From JAUVUV01 sp964548275 (lineage in GTDB: Bacteria; Gemmatimonadota; Glassbacteria; GWA2-58-10), in NCBI GenBank assembly GCA_964548275.1, contig CAZJQI010000050.1:1-33103 (forward strand): a stretch of DNA of 33,103 nt, written 5' to 3'. Below, one piece after another: positions 27,317 to 33,103 of the stretch (the stretch's first letter is position 1; every line of letters starts with the position of its first letter). Both the position numbers and the translations under genes were made by a program. Below the pieces are notes generated by a model. That model was given only the letters and a program-made list of their open reading frames with translations. It did no database searches and was not told where the DNA came from.

Positions 27317-28318
27317 ATGGCTATCAAAATAGGAATTAACGGTTTCGGCAGAATCGGGCGGCTGGTTTTCAAGGCTGCAATGGTCGAAGGAAATTTTGAG
27401 GTAGTGGGTGTCAACGACATCACAGACGCCAAGACCCTCGCTCACCTTCTCAAATACGATTCCACCCACGGACGCTATCCGGGTGAGGTCACCCATGAGG
27501 GCGAGGCAATCGTGGTGAATGGTGTCAGGGTGCCGGTGATGAGCGAAAGGGATCCGGAAAACCTGCCCTGGTCGAGTCTTGGCGCAGACATGGTGGTCGA
27601 ATCCACCGGTATTTTCCGCACCGTCGATGCATGTAAAAAACACCTCAACGCAGGGGCCAAGAAAGTCCTGCTCACTGTGCCTCCCAAGGACAAGACCGGC
27701 GAGATCAAGCTTTTTGTGATGGGTGTCAACGACGGTGACCTTCAGAGCAGCGACATCCTGATCTCGAACGCCTCCTGCACCACCAACTGCCTGGCCCCGA
27801 TGACCAAGGTTCTGCATGAGAATTTCGGTATCGAGCATGGCCTGATGACCACGATCCACTCTTACACCAACGACCAGCGGACTCTCGACATGCCGCACAC
27901 CGACCTTCGCCGCGCACGTTCGGCCGCAGTTTCGATGATCCCCACCACCACCGGTGCGGCCAAGGCTATCGGCAAGGTGATCCCCGAGCTCAACGGCAAG
28001 CTCGACGGCCTGTCAGTGCGTGTGCCCACTCACGACGGTTCGCTGACCGACTTGACCGCCGTGCTCAAGAAAAGCACCACTGCCGAGGAAATCAATGCAG
28101 CGATGAAAAAGGCCGCAGAGGGAGAGCTCAAAGGAATCCTGGAGTATACCGAGGACCCGATCGTCTCGGTTGATGTTATCGGCAATCCCCATAGCTGTAT
28201 TTTCGACTCACTCCCCACAGCCGTAATCGGCGGTACACTGGTCAAGGTTCTCGGCTGGTACGATAATGAGTGGGGCTATTCCTGCCGCTGTATCGACCTG
28301 CTGAAAATTATGTCATAG
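27317..28318 (+). CDS. gap: Glyceraldehyde-3-phosphate dehydrogenase, NAD type
   Basis: A 333-residue type I GAPDH that oxidises glyceraldehyde-3-phosphate to 1,3-bisphosphoglycerate. The Rossmann motif INGFGRIGR (7-15) and Asp34 favour NAD. Catalytic Cys154 lies in SNASCTTNC, with His181 in TTIHSYT. Length and the closing WYDNEWGYS block are standard. The ATG has AGGAGG six bases upstream. It leads the gap-pgk-tpi cluster, with the repeat-filled 468-bp gap upstream. Confidence 0.98.
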   Translation: MAIKIGINGFGRIGRLVFKAAMVEGNFEVVGVNDITDAKTLAHLLKYDSTHGRYPGEVTHEGEAIVVNGVRVPVMSERDPENLPWSSLGADMVVESTGIFRTVDACKKHLNAGAKKVLLTVPPKDKTGEIKLFVMGVNDGDLQSSDILISNASCTTNCLAPMTKVLHENFGIEHGLMTTIHSYTNDQRTLDMPHTDLRRARSAAVSMIPTTTGAAKAIGKVIPELNGKLDGLSVRVPTHDGSLTDLTAVLKKSTTAEEINAAMKKAAEGELKGILEYTEDPIVSVDVIGNPHSCIFDSLPTAVIGGTLVKVLGWYDNEWGYSCRCIDLLKIMS

Positions 28319-28469
28319 AAATAATCTCGTTTCACGGCCGGCTGCTTTTTTTCAGGATTCTTATGCTTTCCGGCTGCAACAGGCTCTGGGGGCAGAGGCC
28401 GCAGATTTGGCCGCTGCCCCCTTCTGTGCTTCCTACCTCAATTGCAAACTTCTTTTGAGGAGTATTCAG

Positions 28470-29669
28470 GTGAGTAAAAAAACAGTTAAAGATATTCCTC
28501 TCAAGGGAAAACGGGTTCTGATGCGGGTGGATTTCAACGTGCCCCTGGATGAGAACCAGAACGTAACCAGTGATAAGCGTATCAGCGCCGCTGTGCCTAC
28601 AATCGAGTACATCCTCGAACAGGGCGGCCGTCTGGTGCTGATGAGTCACCTGGGAAGGCCCAAGGGAGAAAAAGTGCCCAGGATGAGCCTCAAGCCGTGT
28701 GTCGGTGTCCTCTCCAGGCTGATCGGCAAAGAGGCCGCCTTTGTCGATGACTGTGTCGGCCCTGAGGTTGAAAAAGCTGTCGGCAAGCTGGCCGAAGGAG
28801 AAATCTTGATCCTGGAAAACCTGCGCTTCCACAAGGAAGAAACAGACAACGATCCCGGGTTCTCCCAGAAACTCGCTGCCCTGGCCGATGTCTACGTGAA
28901 CGACGCTTTCGGTACCGCCCACAGGGCCCACGCCTCCACCGAGGGAGTGACCAGGTGTGTCGATACCGCGGTTTCCGGTTTTCTGATGGAAAAGGAACTG
29001 CGCTACCTGGTTGGCGCTGTGGAAAACCCCATGCGCCCGTTCGTGGCTATTCTGGGCGGGGCGAAAATCAGCGGCAAGATCGACGTGATCTCGAACCTCC
29101 TGCCCAAAGTGGACAAGCTCTTGATCGGCGGCGGCATGGCCTACACCTTTTTCAAGGCCCAGGGCAAGGAAATCGGCAAGAGCCTGCTGGAGGAGGACAA
29201 GCTAGGCCTGGCCGCAGAGTTGCTCAAGACCGCGGGCGACAAGCTCGTTCTTCCTGTGGACTGCGTGATAAGCGACAGGTTCGACTTTGACAGCCGCACC
29301 GTGGGCCAGCTCAAGGTGGTGCCTGTTGACAGGATCGACAGGGACTGGGATGCCCTGGATATCGGCCCGAAAACAGTGGAACTTTTCTCCAGTGCCCTGA
29401 GCAGTGCCGGCACGATTGTCTGGAACGGGCCGATGGGCGTGTTCGAAATTGAGGCGCTTGCCAGGGGCACAGAGGAGATTGCAAAGAAGATTGCCGGGAT
29501 GACCGACATAGGAGCCACCTCGATTATCGGCGGTGGAGACAGTGTCGCCGCGCTAGAGCAAATCGGACTCTCTGACAGGATGACCCACATCTCCACCGGC
29601 GGCGGAGCCTCTCTGGAACTTCTCGAAGGCAAGATTCTGCCCGGTGTGGCCGCGCTCAGCGACGCGTGA
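28470..29669 (+). CDS. pgk: Phosphoglycerate kinase
   Basis: A 399-residue complete PGK, which makes ATP from 1,3-bisphosphoglycerate. The GTG at 28470 is chosen: GAGGAG lies 8 bases upstream and the protein then begins VSKKTVKDIPLKGKRV, normal for the family; the open frame extends 21 codons further without support. Signatures include RVDFNVP, MSHLGRP, ENLRFHKEE, VNDAFGTAHRAH, GGGDSVAALEQ and the final HISTGGGASLELLEG. It follows gap by 151 bp, a gap with no gene. Confidence 0.97.
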   Translation: MSKKTVKDIPLKGKRVLMRVDFNVPLDENQNVTSDKRISAAVPTIEYILEQGGRLVLMSHLGRPKGEKVPRMSLKPCVGVLSRLIGKEAAFVDDCVGPEVEKAVGKLAEGEILILENLRFHKEETDNDPGFSQKLAALADVYVNDAFGTAHRAHASTEGVTRCVDTAVSGFLMEKELRYLVGAVENPMRPFVAILGGAKISGKIDVISNLLPKVDKLLIGGGMAYTFFKAQGKEIGKSLLEEDKLGLAAELLKTAGDKLVLPVDCVISDRFDFDSRTVGQLKVVPVDRIDRDWDALDIGPKTVELFSSALSSAGTIVWNGPMGVFEIEALARGTEEIAKKIAGMTDIGATSIIGGGDSVAALEQIGLSDRMTHISTGGGASLELLEGKILPGVAALSDA

Positions 29670-29723
29670 TATTTTTCCCGGCGCAACGTCAACCGGTAAA
29701 CCAGCTAATAAAGGGGAAACAAA

Positions 29724-30482
29724 TTGAGAGAAAAGATAATTGCCGCAAACTGGAAGATGAATCACACCAGCGCGGAACTGGACAAATTTTTTGACTCGTT
29801 TCTTGCCGGGTACAAAGTTCGCGAAGGGGTGACAGTGGTTGTGTCGCCGACAGCTCCTTATCTGGCACGGGCTGTTGAACTGGCCTCAAAGGGCGAAAAG
29901 GTTCATATCGCCGCCCAGAACATGTATTTCGAGCCCAAGGGCGCGTTCACAGGCGAGATCAGCGCCAGGATGCTCCTGGATGTGGGCTGCAGGTTTGTCA
30001 TCCTGGGCCACAGCGAGCGCCGTCAGATTTTCGGCGAAACCGATGAGCTGATCGCAAAGAAAGTATCCTCAGCTATCAAGGCCCGCCTTCAGCCGATTTT
30101 CTGTATCGGAGAGCTTCTCGAACAGCGCGAGGCCGGAAAAACCGAATCAGTGGTTACAACTCAGCTAAACGCAGTGATCCAGTTGCTCACTCCTGAGCAG
30201 ATGCTTTCAGTGGTGATCGCCTATGAGCCTGTCTGGGCAATCGGCACAGGCAGGACCGCCACGCCTGAGCAGGCCGAGGAAGTTCACGGCCTGGTGCGGG
30301 GCATTCTTGCCGGAAGCTTTGGCGATGAGGTGGCCCAGAGAGTGACCATCCAGTACGGCGGCAGCGTAAAGCCGGATAATATAGATCAGCTGATGGCTGC
30401 CGAGAATATCGACGGTGCGCTGGTAGGCGGCGCCTCGCTGGCTGCGGACAGTCTCCTGCGCCTGGTCAATTTCAGGGCTTGA
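29724..30482 (+). CDS. tpiA: Triosephosphate isomerase
   Basis: A 252-residue TIM barrel that interconverts dihydroxyacetone phosphate and glyceraldehyde-3-phosphate. Catalytic residues are Lys11 (AANWKMN), His96 (LGHSERR) and Glu168 (AYEPVWAIGTG); the phosphate-binding YGGSV and GALVGGASL are present. The start is TTG at 29724 with AAGGGG upstream. It follows pgk by 54 bp and completes the gap-pgk-tpi cluster. Confidence 0.98.
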   Translation: MREKIIAANWKMNHTSAELDKFFDSFLAGYKVREGVTVVVSPTAPYLARAVELASKGEKVHIAAQNMYFEPKGAFTGEISARMLLDVGCRFVILGHSERRQIFGETDELIAKKVSSAIKARLQPIFCIGELLEQREAGKTESVVTTQLNAVIQLLTPEQMLSVVIAYEPVWAIGTGRTATPEQAEEVHGLVRGILAGSFGDEVAQRVTIQYGGSVKPDNIDQLMAAENIDGALVGGASLAADSLLRLVNFRA

Positions 30483-30552
30483 ACTATTCGGGTACCAGGC
30501 ATTTGCAGGCAAATCACTGCTCCAGGGGTGTAATCCACGGATAGTAAAACAC

Positions 30553-30581
30553 TTGACATAGAAAATCTTCAGCTTTATCTT
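30553..30581 (+). promoter_or_regulatory. Sigma-70-type promoter for secG
   Basis: A perfect TTGACA at 30553-30558 and TATCTT at 30576-30581 are 17 bases apart, about 38 bases before the TTG start of secG. This would let secG and the adjoining tRNA gene be transcribed apart from the glycolytic genes. Confidence 0.68.
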
Positions 30582-30618
30582 AAATTGTTGTTAATACTGA
30601 ATTTCCCTGGAGGATTTT

Positions 30619-31011
30619 TTGTTTAGCTTTTTCTTGCTATTACACATTTTTATCAGTTTTCTCCTGGTAGTGGTAATCCTGCTCCAGGCCGGCAAGGGTG
30701 GGGGCCTGGCAAGCGCTTTCGGCGGCGCCGGTACAACCGATGCGGTTTTCGGAGGCCGTCAGGCTGCCACTTTCCTGGGTAAGGCGACCACAGTTCTCGG
30801 GACCATCTTTTTCCTCTCCAGTTTCGGGCTCGCCTTGCTCTCCAGCTATACTTCCGGCCCGAGCAGCGTGGTGCAGCAAGAGCTGCAGACCAGCCCGATG
30901 CCTGTGGCACCGGCTCCGGTTGCCCAGCCCGCCGCTGTCGGGGATATTTTCGAAAGCAGCGAATCGCAGGAAGCCGGCTCGGAAACGCAGGCACAGCCGC
31001 AGAAAGAGTAA
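30619..31011 (+). CDS. secG: Preprotein translocase subunit SecG
   Basis: A 130-residue SecG, the small auxiliary subunit of the SecYEG channel. Two membrane helices (about 3-22 and 52-75) flank the conserved LLQAGKGGGLASAFGG loop and the FGGRQAATFLGKAT segment. The C-terminal tail, rich in Pro, Ala and Glu, is longer than in E. coli. The start is TTG at 30619 with TGGAGG upstream. The stop lies seven bases before a tRNA-Leu gene; secG also neighbours tRNA-Leu(GAG) in E. coli. Confidence 0.93.
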   Translation: MFSFFLLLHIFISFLLVVVILLQAGKGGGLASAFGGAGTTDAVFGGRQAATFLGKATTVLGTIFFLSSFGLALLSSYTSGPSSVVQQELQTSPMPVAPAPVAQPAAVGDIFESSESQEAGSETQAQPQKE

Positions 31012-31018
31012 AATCAGA

Positions 31019-31104
31019 GCCGAAGTGGTGGAACTGGTAGACACGCTGTCTTGAGGGGGCAGTGGGTTCGTCCCGTGGGGGTTCAAGTCCCCCCTTCGGC
31101 ACCA
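31019..31104 (+). tRNA. tRNA-Leu (anticodon GAG)
   Basis: A complete class II tRNA. The acceptor stem GCCGAAG pairs with CTTCGGC, the anticodon stem CTGTC/GGCAG carries the loop TTGAGGG (anticodon GAG at 31053-31055), a long variable arm follows (GGG TTCGT CCC), and the T arm is GGGGG TTCAAGT CCCCC. CCA is encoded (31102-31104). It reads CUC and CUU. Confidence 0.96.
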
Positions 31105-31113
31105 TAATAAAGC

Positions 31114-31153
31114 AAAGGCGCAGACAGCAATGGTTTGCGCCTTTTGATTTTTT
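31114..31153 (+). terminator. Intrinsic terminator after secG-tRNA-Leu
   Basis: The 9-bp stem AAAGGCGCA (31114-31122) and TGCGCCTTT (31136-31144) is followed by a T-rich run ending in six T. It lies ten bases beyond the tRNA. Its right arm contains the 13-mer that recurs at 32840-32852. Confidence 0.8.
31134..31146. repeat. 13-bp direct repeat, left copy (possible att site)
   Basis: TTTGCGCCTTTTG is identical to 32840-32852. The two copies bracket 1.7 kb of AT-rich accessory DNA starting 30 bases after a tRNA gene, a usual place for island insertion. No integrase is seen, and both copies are parts of terminator-like hairpins, so chance similarity remains possible. Confidence 0.4.
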
Positions 31154-31167
31154 GCAGGGTTCGGATA

Positions 31168-31297
31168 TGACCTGACCACCGAAAACGAGTCCAAAGATTA
31201 TTAGAGCAGGGCATGACCTTAGAGGCCACGCCTCCTCGACCACAACCGATGCTTGAATTTTCGCAAAATTAGTGGTACCGTTTATGGGGGCAGGTCA
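31168..31297. mobile_element. IS remnant or MITE with TGACCTG/CAGGTCA ends
   Basis: A 130-bp unit begins TGACCTGACCACCG and ends CGTTTATGGGGGCAGGTCA. The ends form an inverted repeat typical of IS3-like elements (TGACCTG...). There is no room for a transposase and no frame in it. The left-end sequence, to GAGTCCA, recurs twice downstream. Confidence 0.55.
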
Positions 31298-31307
31298 CCA
31301 TGGTATA

Positions 31308-31425
31308 TTACATAGAAACTATGTAACACCCCAGGAAATCCTGGAGAAGCAATTTAACTCCCTGTAAATAAGACAATTACAGGTCTAAGTAAGGAGATGT
31401 CTTATAACGCAATATTGCGTTATAA
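31308..31425. other. Four-hairpin leader upstream of the kinase-like gene
   Basis: Four separate inverted repeats follow each other in 118 bp: TTACATAG-AAA-CTATGTAA (31308-31326), CCAGGA-AA-TCCTGG (31331-31344), CCTGTAA-9 nt-TTACAGG (31361-31383) and the perfect 24-bp palindrome TTATAACGCAAT/ATTGCGTTATAA (31402-31425). TTACATAGAA returns at 31431-31440, followed by TATATA. They could be operators, a structured leader RNA, or recombination sites. No open frame is seen between 31105 and 31497. Confidence 0.5.
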
Positions 31426-31497
31426 AGGTTTTACATAGAATCTATATATACCCTGGTTAGGCTGCTATAAAATCACAAATTTAAAAGTGCGATTTCT

Positions 31498-32103
31498 ATG
31501 GTTAAATTTCAAAACAGTGCAAAACTAAAAGACTTTCTTTTTGAATCTATTAAAAGCCAAAATCTTCAAATCATTTCAATTGATGGAATGGACGGAAGTG
31601 GAAAATCTACGCTCGCCTCATATCTTGCAAAGCATTTGAATATGTATCACATGGCTCTTGATGAAGACAAATACTTAATCACCCAAAAGGGTACGTATGT
31701 TAATTTTATCAGATATGATATATTGGAAACAGATTTATCAGAGTTTCGCGATAAAAACCAGAGAATTATAATAGATGGGATTTGTATTTTGGAAATTCTT
31801 GATAATATCAATATAAAGCCAGATTTGAAAATATATGTCAAGAACGTAAAGAGACTTGCAGCTAGCTTCCATTGGTTCGATGGAGAAATATTTGATTATT
31901 CAAGAGATGTTGAAGAAGTCCTAAAAGAAAAGGAAGATAATTTAAAAGTTTTTATTGATATGGAAGCAATGATGGAAGGTAGAGAGCCTCAAACATTTGA
32001 ATCAAAAGAATCAATTTTTCATGAAATTATGCGATATCATTTTAAATACAAACCTGATTTGAATGCTGATATTATTTTTGAAAGAACAGAAGAAACAAGC
32101 TAA
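31498..32103 (+). CDS. P-loop kinase-like protein (uridine kinase/nucleoside kinase fold)
   Basis: A 201-residue protein with Walker A GMDGSGKST (30-38) after IISID, a possible substrate Asp in DEDKY (55-59) and a second-strand RIIIDGIC (about 83-90). These are features of small-molecule kinases such as uridine/pantothenate kinases, but the acceptor cannot be named. No membrane segment is seen. It is strongly AT-rich with A/T-ending codons, unlike the core genes on either side, which suggests transfer. A weak AAAGTGCGA precedes the ATG. It is preceded by the hairpin leader and followed, six bases after its stop, by a copy of the IS-end-like repeat. Confidence 0.75.
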   Translation: MVKFQNSAKLKDFLFESIKSQNLQIISIDGMDGSGKSTLASYLAKHLNMYHMALDEDKYLITQKGTYVNFIRYDILETDLSEFRDKNQRIIIDGICILEILDNINIKPDLKIYVKNVKRLAASFHWFDGEIFDYSRDVEEVLKEKEDNLKVFIDMEAMMEGREPQTFESKESIFHEIMRYHFKYKPDLNADIIFERTEETS

Positions 32104-32109
32104 CAATAC

Positions 32110-32158
32110 TGACCTGACCCCCGAAAACGAGTCCAGAAATTAGGAGTAATGGTGTTAT
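32110..32158. repeat. IS-end-like repeat, copy 2
   Basis: The unit starts TGACCTGACCCCCGAAAACG, continues GAGTCCAG and ends GGTGTTAT. It matches the left end of the element at 31168 over its first 26 bases, and the unit at 32739 over its full length with scattered changes. It directly follows the kinase-like gene in the same orientation as the other two copies. Confidence 0.6.
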
Positions 32159-32191
32159 CTATAATAATTACATAAAAAAAGAGGCAGCGTG

Positions 32192-32680
32192 ATGAATAAA
32201 TGTCAGTTTTGTGGGGAAGATAGAAACAATATAAAACATCATTTGCTTTATTTTGTGCCTGTTTTTTCAGATTCTAATAAGATTATTAAAATAAGGGAGT
32301 TTTGGAAATGTACAGTCAAGGGTGAAATTTATGAAGGAAAGCTAAGTGAAAAGTCTTCGGAAAAGGCGAAAAAGAATTATCAAACCCGGAAAAAACTTTT
32401 TATATGTAATTTAAATATTCAGATAGATCAAGAAGATTCAGGAGCCTATAGAAATCGAGGGATATGTTACTTAGAGTTAGAGAATTTTAAACAGGCTGTG
32501 GGGGATTTTAGCCAAGCTATAAAGTTTAATCATAATGATGTTGAGGCTTATCTCCTTAGAGGGAAGGCTTATGTTAAACTTGGGAAAACCGATTTGGCTG
32601 TAAAAGATTTTCAAATCGCTGCAAGAGATGGTAATAAGGAAGCTCAAGAATACCTAAATATGCATGAGCTCAAATATTAA
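32192..32680 (+). CDS. TPR protein with an N-terminal CxxC motif
   Basis: A 162-residue protein. The ATG at 32192 is chosen because GAGG lies seven bases upstream; a GTG immediately before it is too close. The N-terminus has CQFC followed by a His pair (IKHHLL) and a later Cys (FWKC), which may bind zinc. Residues about 82-152 hold two tetratricopeptide repeats (AYRNRGICYLELENFKQAV and AYLLRGKAYVKLGKTDLAV), a protein-binding scaffold. AT-rich like the kinase-like gene, it lies between two copies of the IS-end-like repeat. No function can be assigned. Confidence 0.72.
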   Translation: MNKCQFCGEDRNNIKHHLLYFVPVFSDSNKIIKIREFWKCTVKGEIYEGKLSEKSSEKAKKNYQTRKKLFICNLNIQIDQEDSGAYRNRGICYLELENFKQAVGDFSQAIKFNHNDVEAYLLRGKAYVKLGKTDLAVKDFQIAARDGNKEAQEYLNMHELKY

Positions 32681-32738
32681 AAGTTTAAAAATCAATTAAA
32701 TACTGATTATTAGAAAAAGACGGATCAAGACCTGAGCG

Positions 32739-32791
32739 TGACCTGCCCTCCCGGAAAAGCGAGTCCAGTTATTATGAGAGATTGTGTTATA
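32739..32791. repeat. IS-end-like repeat, copy 3
   Basis: TGACCTGCCCTCCCGG, then GCGAGTCCAG and a closing TTGTGTTAT, all in the same orientation as copy 2. It stands 58 bases after the TPR gene. Confidence 0.55.
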
Positions 32792-32817
32792 TTTGAACTT
32801 CTGCATCATAAATGCAC

Positions 32818-32851
32818 AAAAGGCGTAATCAATCTGATTTTTGCGCCTTTT
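32818..32851. terminator. Terminator-like hairpin, possible end of the accessory stretch
   Basis: AAAAGGCG (32818-32825) pairs with CGCCTTTT (32844-32851), with an inner AATCA/TGATT stem. The T run on the plus strand is only the arm itself. It resembles the terminator at 31114 and contains the right copy of the 13-bp direct repeat (32840-32852). Confidence 0.5.
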
Positions 32852-32852
32852 G
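32840..32852. repeat. 13-bp direct repeat, right copy (possible att site)
   Basis: TTTGCGCCTTTTG, identical to 31134-31146. GC-richer core sequence resumes immediately to the right. Confidence 0.4.
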
Positions 32853-32890
32853 CTTGCCAACCGGCTACGTAACTAGAGAAGAGCATACCA

Positions 32891-33103
32891 ATGTCAAAAA
32901 TCACCTTTTTAGGCGCCACCGGCACAGTAACCGGCTCGCGGTTTCTTCTGAATGTCAGGGACAGAAATCTACTCATCGATTGCGGCCTGTTTCAGGGGCT
33001 TAAAGCCAACCGGCTGAAAAACTGGGACCCCTTCCCTTTTCCGCCGCAGGAAATAGAAAAAGTTTTCCTCACCCACGCTCATATCGACCATTCGGGCTAC
33101 GTT
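32891..33103 (+). CDS. Beta-CASP metallo-beta-lactamase-fold nuclease, 5' part
   Basis: The first 71 codons of a gene cut by the window end. The start SKITFLGATGTVTGSRFLL, the LLIDCGLFQG strand and the zinc motif THAHIDHSGYV (HxHxDH) identify the MBL-fold RNA-processing exonuclease family related to CPSF/RNase J. These use two zinc ions to cut or trim RNA. AGAGAAGAG precedes the ATG. Its codon use is like the core genes, so the accessory stretch ends before it. Confidence 0.88.
   Translation, partial: MSKITFLGATGTVTGSRFLLNVRDRNLLIDCGLFQGLKANRLKNWDPFPFPPQEIEKVFLTHAHIDHSGYV

Noticed and set aside
30640..31243. Antisense frames of 184 and 196 codons across secG and tRNA-Leu
   Set aside because: They cross a functional tRNA and secG; real coding there is very unlikely.
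31402..32158. Reading the hairpins and repeats as integron attC sites
   Set aside because: The core pattern GTTRRRY/RYYYAAC is not clearly present, the strongest palindrome precedes rather than follows its gene, and no integrase is seen; kept only as one option for checking.

Overview
This window looks like a chromosomal piece of an uncultured Gram-negative bacterium of the FCB (Fibrobacteres-Chlorobi-Bacteroidetes) superphylum or a neighbouring candidate phylum. The clues are a long secreted protein ending in an NPFNP...GxxVRTL...GVFFYRL...KMVLIK type sorting/FlgD-Ig-like domain, type I dockerin modules on secreted proteins, a lipoprotein with a SPOR domain, Lgt with a GCCYG signature, and a MacA/MacB-type exporter. 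The exact phylum cannot be named from sequence alone. The bulk is moderately GC-rich. One short stretch at 31.3-32.8 kb is clearly AT-rich and looks acquired.

Left part (0.2-11.4 kb), all on the minus strand, read right to left. An oligogalacturonate-lyase-like seven-bladed propeller protein is followed by a nitrilase-superfamily amidohydrolase. A SPOR lipoprotein leads into a secreted M14 metallocarboxypeptidase with a dockerin. Then come a decayed 2'-5' RNA ligase-like gene, guaA (GMP synthase), and a system II cytochrome c maturation operon: resB, an enlarged ccsA, and an ABC-ATPase homologue that has lost most catalytic motifs.

Middle (11.7-16.7 kb): one plus-strand gene for a 1250-residue secreted protein (fibronectin III pair, DUF4091-like glycosidase-type region, dockerin, C-terminal sorting domain), then a minus-strand uroporphyrinogen decarboxylase-family methyltransferase.

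Exporter operon (17.0-25.1 kb, minus strand): a MacA-like adaptor, two tandem copies of an unequal pair of MacB/FtsX-type permeases, one stand-alone LolD/MacB-type ATPase and a DUF4097 surface protein. A strong intrinsic terminator lies beyond its end. The two permease pairs are a tandem duplication, and one end of the second permease shows a nearly identical tract suggesting gene conversion.

Right part (25.3-33.1 kb, plus strand): lgt-comF; an intergenic region packed with nested inverted repeats; gap-pgk-tpi (lower glycolysis); secG with its own promoter; tRNA-Leu(GAG) seven bases after secG (a linkage also known from E. coli). Next is an AT-rich mini-island with a four-hairpin leader, a P-loop kinase-like gene, a TPR gene and three copies of an IS-end-like repeat. 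It is bracketed by a 13-bp direct repeat. The window ends in the start of a beta-CASP metallo-beta-lactamase-fold nuclease.

Non-ATG starts with good ribosome binding sites are common here (TTG: resB, lgt, tpi, secG; GTG: SPOR gene, propeller gene, exporter ATPase, one permease, pgk). Several starts below were shortened for that reason.
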